Assembly (NCBI GenBank): GCA_001915545.1
Contig: MNQS01000221.1
Span: 1 to 11,673 of the forward strand
Direction of reading: 5' to 3'
DNA: 11,673 nt
DNA from: Bacteroides sp. 43_108
Lineage (GTDB): Bacteria; Bacteroidota; Bacteroidia; Bacteroidales; Bacteroidaceae
Shown piece by piece: positions 5,608-11,673 of the stretch. Position 1 is the first letter of the stretch; each line of letters begins with the position of its first letter. The position numbers and the translations under genes were made by a program. The notes under the pieces were generated by a model. It saw only the letters and a program-made list of their open reading frames with translations. It ran no database searches and was not told the DNA's origin.

Positions 5608-7185
5608 TCAGTTATATTTCAATAAAAATTTCACAAGAGCCTCGTCGTTCTTTTCTACAGCAATATCCAAAGCCGTTTTCCCCTCATTGTTCACTGCGTT
5701 CACATCCGGAGTGCCGAAATCCATCACAAGGGCAGCTGCTTCTTTCGTACCTCTTGTCGAGCTGCCCGCAATATAATGCAACAGGGTATTGCCCCATTGG
5801 TCCTTGGCATTTATATCCGCTCCGGCTTCAAGCAGGAGTTCAAGAACCTCCACATCATCTTCCGTGCAGACACGTCCGCCGTATGGATAAGACCGTGGAA
5901 GAGCCGTAATACGGGGTATATGCCCGTTCCAGAAACATCCGCCATAAAGATTCATTGCCGGAGTCTGCCCTTGCATGTTGGCAGCGTTGACATCCGCTCC
6001 ATTCTCCACGAGATAACGGATAGCCCAGACTCCTGATTCATGTCCGGCACCCCGACAGGCTACGGACAATGCCGTATTGCCCTCCTTATCAGCCGGCTCT
6101 TCCGGATTCCATCCGCACTCAGTCAGACATTGCAGGAAATGCAGGCACTGCTCCTTATTCCCCGCACCATGGTTTCTCTTGTTCATCCACACGGCAAATG
6201 CAGTCCGTTCTTCCGTATCTTTGAAATTCGGGTCGATACCGCCCCTGAGCAACATTTCCGCAGCTAAAAAATTCTCCCATATCAAGGCACATCCTAACGG
6301 GGATTTTCCATAGAAGTCATACATTTTCTCATCCTCACATAGAATCTGCATATCCGTGCCGGAACGCAGTAAGGCATCCAATGCCGCTTCGTCCTTATTC
6401 CACAATGCCTGAAAGATGTCCAGCCCTCCGATCAGGCCGGCAAGCCCATCTATTTCGGGATCCTGCCCCGACAGCAATGCCCCGATTCGTCTGGCACCCC
6501 CTTCTGCTGCAATATCAAAAGGAATCTTCCCGCTGTGATTCTTTTCCTCCGGGTCTATCTGCCCGCTTTCCAGAATCAATCTGGCAGTGTGACTGCACTG
6601 TCTATCCGATTCCTGCAGAGATTCCAACTCATCATACGTCTCCTGCTTGGATTTATCCGAATACCAGCGTTCGGCAAAATCCGCTATCCGTCTTTCTCTA
6701 CTCTTGATGTCGGATGCAATAAGACCGGCACACCGGCAAAGCATGTGCAACACATTGTCACCGTTCCGGTCAGAAGAATCCATTCTGCCTCCCGACATCA
6801 GCATGACATCAGCCATCAGAAAATGGCGGTTGCGCACAGCCTCTATCAAAGCGGTCGTCTCCTTTCCGGACCGTGGGACCTTCGCTCCATTGGAAAGAAG
6901 CAGTTTCGCAATATCGGCAAAGACAGCATCATCCGAACAGGGGTTACGCCTTGCCAGGACACATAGCGGAGTGTCTCCTTTATCATTTTTCACGTTAACG
7001 TCTGCACCCCTTTCCAAAAGAATGTCTACTGCCTTTATATTTGTAAAATAACAGGCTATATGCAGGGCTGTATTGCCATCATGGATTTCATCCCTATTAT
7101 CAAGCGGAACATCCCGATATGCTTCGAGCAAAACAACTTCCTCAGCCCCGGATGCATGGTAATAATATATGTCTTTACAAGTCAT
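5608..7185 (-). CDS. Large divergent ankyrin-repeat protein
   Basis: Ankyrin repeats are recognisable at the N-terminus (DGNTALHIACYFTNIKAVDI at 36-55, then LLERGADVNVKNDKGDTPL), in the middle (TTALIEAVRNRHFLMADVML 110-129; YGKSPLGCALIWENFLAAEM 292-311) and at the C-terminus (EGNTALSVACRGAG 368-381; WGNTLLHYIAG 464-474; EGKTALDIAVEKNDEALVKF 501-520). They are interrupted by insertions not typical of the repeat: a charged helical stretch at about 157-200 and a loop rich in Pro, Tyr and Arg at about 412-440. The repeats are thus more irregular than in the next protein. It is probably a cytoplasmic protein-binding scaffold; no enzyme motif is seen. It overlaps the preceding TPR-like gene by 11 nt and ends 7 nt before the next ankyrin gene, which points to translational coupling. 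The start ATG has the A-rich leader TAAAAATAGACAACG. Confidence 0.9.
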   Translation of the reverse strand: MTCKDIYYYHASGAEEVVLLEAYRDVPLDNRDEIHDGNTALHIACYFTNIKAVDILLERGADVNVKNDKGDTPLCVLARRNPCSDDAVFADIAKLLLSNGAKVPRSGKETTALIEAVRNRHFLMADVMLMSGGRMDSSDRNGDNVLHMLCRCAGLIASDIKSRERRIADFAERWYSDKSKQETYDELESLQESDRQCSHTARLILESGQIDPEEKNHSGKIPFDIAAEGGARRIGALLSGQDPEIDGLAGLIGGLDIFQALWNKDEAALDALLRSGTDMQILCEDEKMYDFYGKSPLGCALIWENFLAAEMLLRGGIDPNFKDTEERTAFAVWMNKRNHGAGNKEQCLHFLQCLTECGWNPEEPADKEGNTALSVACRGAGHESGVWAIRYLVENGADVNAANMQGQTPAMNLYGGCFWNGHIPRITALPRSYPYGGRVCTEDDVEVLELLLEAGADINAKDQWGNTLLHYIAGSSTRGTKEAAALVMDFGTPDVNAVNNEGKTALDIAVEKNDEALVKFLLKYN

Positions 7186-7660
7186 CGTTGTCTATTTTTA
7201 AAATCAATTCCTCAATATGTCGATATTTGCCACCCAACCGGCCGGAAATAGCCTTTACTTCACTGTATAAATGCAGTTTGAAAGCCGTTTCAGCTTTCAG
7301 TCGCAGAAGTAGCGTATATGCCCAAACTACAGGGGTGCCCTGCGGTATAGGATAAAAGGGAGATTCCTCGTCATAACCGTAACGGAGAAACGCCTCGGGA
7401 ACCCTCTCCTTGCTGTCAAGGGGAATTCCGGTTATCAGATGCTCGGCCTCACAGAGCAACCCGTGGCACTCCTCATACCATTTCACCATAAAGCAACACA
7501 GCGCCTTGTTATACAGCAACATGAAATCCTTGATGGGGATACGGTCAAAGCATGAATACGCTGCCGGATATGCTCTGCCGAGCAAAAGCGATACTCCGGC
7601 AGAAAACAGCAGTTCTACTTCTTTGTCTGTCATTCGAGGTTTATCAGCAAATAGTGTCAT
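7175..7660 (-). CDS. TPR-like helical protein
   Basis: A small all-helical protein without signal peptide. Residues 16-49 (ELLFSAGVSLLLGRAYPAAY and on) and 46-79 (DFMLLYNKALCCFMVKWYEE and on) have the spacing of small and aromatic residues expected of tetratricopeptide repeats. A third helical pair lies at about 112-145 (VWAYTLLLRLKAETAFKLHL), after a Pro/Tyr-rich loop (YGYDEESPFYPIPQGTP). TPR arrays bind peptides or partner proteins; no partner can be named. The start codon overlaps the stop of the 1323-aa gene as ATGA, and its own stop lies 11 nt inside the following ankyrin gene, so it is placed as a translationally coupled link between them. The leader AAACAAAAAACAGATT is A-rich as is usual in Bacteroidales. 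Assignment to TPR is by pattern and not by strict motif, so another helical repeat type is possible. Confidence 0.75.
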   Translation of the reverse strand: MTLFADKPRMTDKEVELLFSAGVSLLLGRAYPAAYSCFDRIPIKDFMLLYNKALCCFMVKWYEECHGLLCEAEHLITGIPLDSKERVPEAFLRYGYDEESPFYPIPQGTPVVWAYTLLLRLKAETAFKLHLYSEVKAISGRLGGKYRHIEELILKIDNDDL

Positions 7661-10600
7661 AATCTGTTTTTTGTTTGTTTCAAATGATTGGATATAACAG
7701 AAAGAGCATCCGCTATCAGCATGTTTGCGGATATACAGTCAAGTTCTTTACAAATAGTTCTCGTGTCCGTTACGTTTCCGTTTTCCTTTTGCGCAATGAG
7801 CCACTCCTTTATCTCCGGGAATGCCGTACTGTCCGACAATTCCCATTCAGGAACAATACACCGTATCAGTGAATCATACACGAAATCACGGACACCATGC
7901 CCGACCAGTTTATCACTAAACCGTTTCATGTTCACTTTTTCAAAACCGAGTACAACGCAGCCGGAATACACGAAAAGCATATCCGATGGCTTTACCGGAC
8001 CAAATTCACTGCATTTCAAGGCAGCCTCCGTCAAAAGCAACATCAAACTGCTTTTCAAATAACGCACACTCCTGCCCATTGAGTAACCGGCATCAAGGGC
8101 GAGAACCGTATGCTCAAGAAACGATCTGCAGACATCGGCCAAAGACTGTCTGTCCGAAGACTTTCCTATAGGAAGATTCCTTTCCGGCAACCTCACACGG
8201 TCTCTTTCCATCAGTGCAGCCTGCAAATGTTCAGCCATCTCATGACGATAGTGCTGCCATGTATCTTTCCGGTCGCGGCTGCCTGCAAATGTAATTTCCA
8301 TATATCCACAGGATTGCGATACTGTTATTTCCAATTCTCCGCTACGGACTGTCATATCGGATTGCCTGTTCCACTGGGTACCGTCCACCACAATATCGCC
8401 ACCGAACACTCCGGTCGGGACCGGGAAATTCCCTTCGGATGTCTTGTTTTCCTCCACCCACAAATAAATGGCAGAAATATTATAGGCATTCTCTTCATTC
8501 CTTACGGCAGTCACCCCGGCATTGTCCCAGACAAGAAAACCCCGTTTGTCATACTGCACCGTCCTGCCTCTGTCATCCTGCATGGTCCGATGCGTGAATA
8601 CGGACCTCTCCTTGCCGAAAATGCGTACCACCGCGGTATAAGACAAAGGCATATCCACCGGTTGTCCCAACATTGTCAATACACCTTCGGTAATTTCTAT
8701 TCCGTTCCGGCCCTCACCGTCTGTATTCTTCACCTGTCTGTCTCCGTTATTTCCTGCCGTATGTATCCTTACGGCAGGAGAATTGACATGCGGAACTTCC
8801 ATAAAAGGCGGTGCAAGCATCAGGGAAACATCCTTCGACAAAGGAGGTAACTCGTATTCTCTGGCCGGATAAGGCTTCGGATAATTGAGCCAATACCCCA
8901 GTTTCTTCGGACGGCTTGCCGTGCGGACAAAATTCCAGAAATCTTCCACCCGACACACTACATCTCCCGCCTTGTCAAGGGTATTCACGATGACAGTCCC
9001 ATTCGGCATCGCATGAAGGGACACAAAATATTCGTCTCCCAACACACCGGGTCTGAGGCGCAGCACCTCATCCGTCTTCCGGTTCCAGAAACGGGCATAG
9101 TCGGTGCGGTTACCGTTCGAACAGCTTTCCACCAGCACCCACTCCTTGTAAAACTCACGCAGACGGAAAGATCCGTCTCCCATGCGGAGCGGGGCAATGC
9201 GGCATTCCTGTGTCGCCATATTCAGGTCGAGCAGGCCGGAATCCGTCCATATTCCGCTGTTGCTTCTTGCCATGTAGTCTCCCAACAGAAGAAGCCGGGA
9301 GGTTTCCGATACCGGAATACAGCCTCCGCTGAACCTGTCGTATCCGGACATACAGAACGGCATTCTGTAATATTTCCCGTTATCTTCATAACGGTAAACT
9401 GCCGAACGACTAAACTCTCCCGGGACTATATACGGCATTCCCTTGCCATCTATCCCGAAAGAGGGCGGATAATTCATACTGTCGGTGAAAATTAAACGGC
9501 TTTCGTATTTCATTCCCCGTGATGACATGGTAAATATGCTGGCACTATGGATATCACCCATGCATAGATAACGTCCGCGCCAGCAGAACTTGTGCCGGCT
9601 CTCAACAGACAGGCTGCTCAAGTGGGGCCAGTCATCGGCTTCCAGGGGATTCTTGCCACCGATAGCTGTTTCACTCCATTTGGTATAGTGTAATGCTGCA
9701 TAAAAGTCCAGCTCCTTCGAATAGACAAGATTCTTTATCCTTTTCTTGCGCTGCTTTACAGGTTCAAGCGGAGTGACCCTCAGATCCGCGACGAATGAAC
9801 CCTGCCACTCATCAACATCCGCCTGTCGCCATTCACCGTAAACGAAATAGCCCGCAAAACCTCTTGTGATATATCTGTTCCCGTCATCGGGCCATGCCAG
9901 TCTTTCGCGGGGCATCTGCTTGCGCAGTTTTATGGCTTTCGCCTTCATGCCGAAGTCATAGCGGGGCTGTTTCAGGAGCTTGCAATACTGCCCGTACTTG
10001 CGGCATTTCTCTTCAAAAGCGTGCATCTCCTTCTGCGAAACCAATACCAGCTGATAAATATCATCCCCGTTCAGGTCAAAGAGCGCATACCCGTAGGCAG
10101 TAAGTTCCTGTCCCAGAGCAGCAAGTCCCATCTCGTGCGAGAAGCAGGAATACTGCATCTTGATTTCATCGAAACGGCTCTCTTTCAGTACCGGGACATC
10201 TTCCCCCCATTTTCCCCTAATCTCATTGAGCGAGTCACCCACATCACCCTCATCCCTGTGCAGGTTGAGAGCCTGATCCCGTACATCTTCCATACAGTCA
10301 TGCTCATACGCCTCCATCGCATCCCTGATCCATTCCTTCACGGCTTTGCCGGATATTCCCTTGGAGGCGCAAACATCGACCGGCACTTTTGAAAAACGGA
10401 TGCCGAAATCAGACAACCTATACATGAGGGCAACAAGATATTCCGGTGTATAATGTTCATCTTTCATCAGATATTGATTGTCGTGCAAAAGATAGCCATG
10501 CTTTTCATTCCATAGCCCGTGAATGAATTTGTCAGCGTTATATACACGAATCTGATAGCTTGTGAACCTTGTATAATCTCCATAGAGAGCACTCGGGCCG

Positions 10601-11628
10601 AACAGCTCGACACTCAGGCTAAACCATTTATTCTTGTCCGCCTCATCTCCTGAAACAAAGAAGGGCTCACCATTGGACGTGAAACGAAACGATACAGACC
10701 ACTCGAAAGAATCAGGATACGGAATACCCGCCTTTGCCAGCCATTTCGCCGCTTCAAGTTCCGGAATAATTCTCTGATAATAAGCAGCCAGTTCTCCGGT
10801 CAATCTCTGTAGATGTTCCTGCTCCGGCAATAACAGCAGAATGCGGTACAATATGCCAAGTTCTCCCGGTCCGTGTTCCATGAGGGTGCGGGCAAGTCCC
10901 GACAGACAATCCGTCGCTTGTTCGTTCGGAGACTGGGCGAGCAACGCCACGCAATACCAGAACCGGATGACATCATAACTATGAGTGACAGGTATGCAGG
11001 AATACCCTCGAACCACGTCTGCCACAATACGGACAAGAGCAGGGTCTTCGGCATAGGGGTTCATCCTGTCTGTCTCTTTTCTGTTCGTGGGAGCATGGAT
11101 GTAAGAGGCGAGAGCGGAATTCAGCCGGTCTATCTTATCGGACAATGCCGGATCGCATCCGTGCGGTACCGGTATATGAATGGTATCATGATTAAACGGA
11201 ATGACCTCCTGCTGCGGTTTTTCATAGACCGAAAGCACCATATCCAGATACCAGTTCCAGTATTCCCTGCGCTTTTCCGGATCATATTTATCATCTTCCG
11301 CACCGGAACTGTCGGCAGAACAGATTAAAGAGACAATAAAATCCGGTTCCCAACATTCCGGGTCGAAATCATCGTCATCCTCTCCATGATAATCTTCCGT
11401 TTCCAGCATGGAGGTCCCACCATAGTGAACATCATATCCGAGCATCACAGTGGCCCAACTCACAAGCGTATCCATACCCGGATTGTTTTCCACATAAAGC
11501 CTCAGTTTATCCGTTTCCACCAGAATGTCTTCGGCAATCTCCCTGTTTCCGTACAGATGGTCATTTATCTTGGTAAGCTGGAAAAGCCACTCAACTTTGA
11601 CCCTTTTGGCCACGCAAGATTTGCCCAC
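7657..11628 (-). CDS. Giant multidomain protein, possible poly-immunity protein
   Basis: I do not recognise this protein as a whole. Reading along it: residues 1-180 have an acidic patch (HGEDDDDFDPE, 81-91); 188-300 are helical; 485-605 (GLAALGQELTAYGYALFDLN, then LVLVSQKEMHAFEEKC) resemble DUF6630; 640-900 are rich in short strands with Trp and Asp-Gly turns (FGIDGKGMPYIVPGEFS), as in a beta-propeller; 975-1085 (EGVLTMLGQPVDMPLSY, IFGKE, KRGFLVWDNAGV, FGGDIVVDG) resemble DUF7738. The C-terminal 1160-1315 are helical, with GYSMGRSVRYLKSSL and LVGHGVRDFVYDSLIRCIVP, loosely like DUF1910/DUF1911 immunity proteins. There is no signal peptide, membrane span or catalytic motif. The start is uncertain: GTG at 11628 has AGG directly before it, while GTG at 11613 has AGGTGGG at a better distance. 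An in-frame TAG at 11640-11638 limits any extension. It is the first gene of the run, and its stop overlaps the next start by 4 nt. Domain names are by pattern memory only. Confidence 0.8.
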   Translation of the reverse strand: MGKSCVAKRVKVEWLFQLTKINDHLYGNREIAEDILVETDKLRLYVENNPGMDTLVSWATVMLGYDVHYGGTSMLETEDYHGEDDDDFDPECWEPDFIVSLICSADSSGAEDDKYDPEKRREYWNWYLDMVLSVYEKPQQEVIPFNHDTIHIPVPHGCDPALSDKIDRLNSALASYIHAPTNRKETDRMNPYAEDPALVRIVADVVRGYSCIPVTHSYDVIRFWYCVALLAQSPNEQATDCLSGLARTLMEHGPGELGILYRILLLLPEQEHLQRLTGELAAYYQRIIPELEAAKWLAKAGIPYPDSFEWSVSFRFTSNGEPFFVSGDEADKNKWFSLSVELFGPSALYGDYTRFTSYQIRVYNADKFIHGLWNEKHGYLLHDNQYLMKDEHYTPEYLVALMYRLSDFGIRFSKVPVDVCASKGISGKAVKEWIRDAMEAYEHDCMEDVRDQALNLHRDEGDVGDSLNEIRGKWGEDVPVLKESRFDEIKMQYSCFSHEMGLAALGQELTAYGYALFDLNGDDIYQLVLVSQKEMHAFEEKCRKYGQYCKLLKQPRYDFGMKAKAIKLRKQMPRERLAWPDDGNRYITRGFAGYFVYGEWRQADVDEWQGSFVADLRVTPLEPVKQRKKRIKNLVYSKELDFYAALHYTKWSETAIGGKNPLEADDWPHLSSLSVESRHKFCWRGRYLCMGDIHSASIFTMSSRGMKYESRLIFTDSMNYPPSFGIDGKGMPYIVPGEFSRSAVYRYEDNGKYYRMPFCMSGYDRFSGGCIPVSETSRLLLLGDYMARSNSGIWTDSGLLDLNMATQECRIAPLRMGDGSFRLREFYKEWVLVESCSNGNRTDYARFWNRKTDEVLRLRPGVLGDEYFVSLHAMPNGTVIVNTLDKAGDVVCRVEDFWNFVRTASRPKKLGYWLNYPKPYPAREYELPPLSKDVSLMLAPPFMEVPHVNSPAVRIHTAGNNGDRQVKNTDGEGRNGIEITEGVLTMLGQPVDMPLSYTAVVRIFGKERSVFTHRTMQDDRGRTVQYDKRGFLVWDNAGVTAVRNEENAYNISAIYLWVEENKTSEGNFPVPTGVFGGDIVVDGTQWNRQSDMTVRSGELEITVSQSCGYMEITFAGSRDRKDTWQHYRHEMAEHLQAALMERDRVRLPERNLPIGKSSDRQSLADVCRSFLEHTVLALDAGYSMGRSVRYLKSSLMLLLTEAALKCSEFGPVKPSDMLFVYSGCVVLGFEKVNMKRFSDKLVGHGVRDFVYDSLIRCIVPEWELSDSTAFPEIKEWLIAQKENGNVTDTRTICKELDCISANMLIADALSVISNHLKQTKNRL

Positions 11629-11655
11629 CTTTTTGTACTATATGATTGACCCTTT
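11597..11655. repeat. Ten-base direct repeat flanking the start of the giant gene
   Basis: TTGACCCTTT occurs at 11597-11606 and again at 11646-11655, 49 bp apart. One copy is inside the first codons of the 1323-aa gene and the other just upstream of its GTG start. On the minus strand it reads AAAGGGTCAA. It might be a regulatory site, a trace of a local rearrangement at the gene's 5' end, or chance. Confidence 0.3.
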
Positions 11656-11673
11656 AAAGTCCTGGTGTTGGGG

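Larger units (their letters stand above)
2731..11628 (-). other. Probable six-gene operon
   Basis: Six minus-strand genes are joined by overlaps of 4 nt (7657-7660) and 11 nt (7175-7185) and by gaps of 7, 28 and 31 nt. No terminator-like hairpin is seen in these joints. The order is giant multidomain protein, TPR-like protein, two ankyrin proteins and two DUF1266 proteins, which suggests one transcript and a shared process. The promoter should be right of 11628. In the 45 bp available there I see no TAnnTTTG box on the minus strand, so it is probably outside the window. Confidence 0.75.

Noticed and set aside
8110..8850. Plus-strand open frame of 246 codons
   Set aside because: It lies fully inside the 1323-aa minus-strand gene, which has the coherent protein composition. 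The plus-strand product has no domain pattern and is rich in His, Cys and Pro, as antisense frames often are.
7657..11628. Reading the giant protein as a Rhs or other secreted toxin
   Set aside because: There are no YD repeats, no signal peptide, no PAAR- or VgrG-like N-terminus and no nuclease-like C-terminal motif. The mix of regions fits immunity-like or scaffold modules better.

Overview
The window looks like chromosomal or integrative-element DNA from a Bacteroidales bacterium (Bacteroides, Phocaeicola or Parabacteroides type). This is inferred from moderate GC content, A/T-rich leaders with few good Shine-Dalgarno sequences, an AraC-type regulator, and small membrane proteins of a kind common in that group. 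No rRNA, tRNA, insertion sequence, integrase or CRISPR array was seen. Every convincing gene is on the minus strand, so the window is described from right to left, in the direction of transcription.

Right part (11628 to 2731): a tight run of six genes that looks like one operon. It begins with a 1323-residue multidomain protein of unknown function. A TPR-like helical protein of 161 aa overlaps it by 4 nt, and a 525-aa ankyrin protein overlaps that one by 11 nt. A 324-aa protein made almost wholly of ankyrin repeats follows after 7 nt, and then two DUF1266 proteins (345 and 265 aa) with gaps of 28 and 31 nt. The first DUF1266 protein has a methionine/glutamine/alanine-rich N-terminus; the second has an N-terminal membrane anchor instead. 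None has a recognisable enzyme active site or signal peptide. The set is rich in protein-binding scaffolds, and the large protein appears to contain modules resembling DUF6630, DUF7738 and possibly DUF1911. This fits either an immunity or defence island against polymorphic toxins or an undescribed protein-handling system. That reading is inference.

Middle part (2730 to 1274): an AT-rich stretch with a gene-free gap of about 310 bp, a 173-aa four-segment membrane protein, a short spacer with a 12-bp direct repeat, and a 171-aa membrane protein with a charged helical N-terminus. The first membrane gene and its flanks are much richer in AT than the operon and look like an insert of different origin.

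Left part (1169 to 1): an AraC-family regulator, then about 300 bp without a gene. This holds the most regular non-coding structure in the window: three copies of CTTGTTCTTT about 22 bp apart, then four GTTAGTAAC-like sites at an exact 23-bp spacing, with strong hairpins embedded. It resembles an operator cluster or an iteron array and probably belongs to something lying left of the window.
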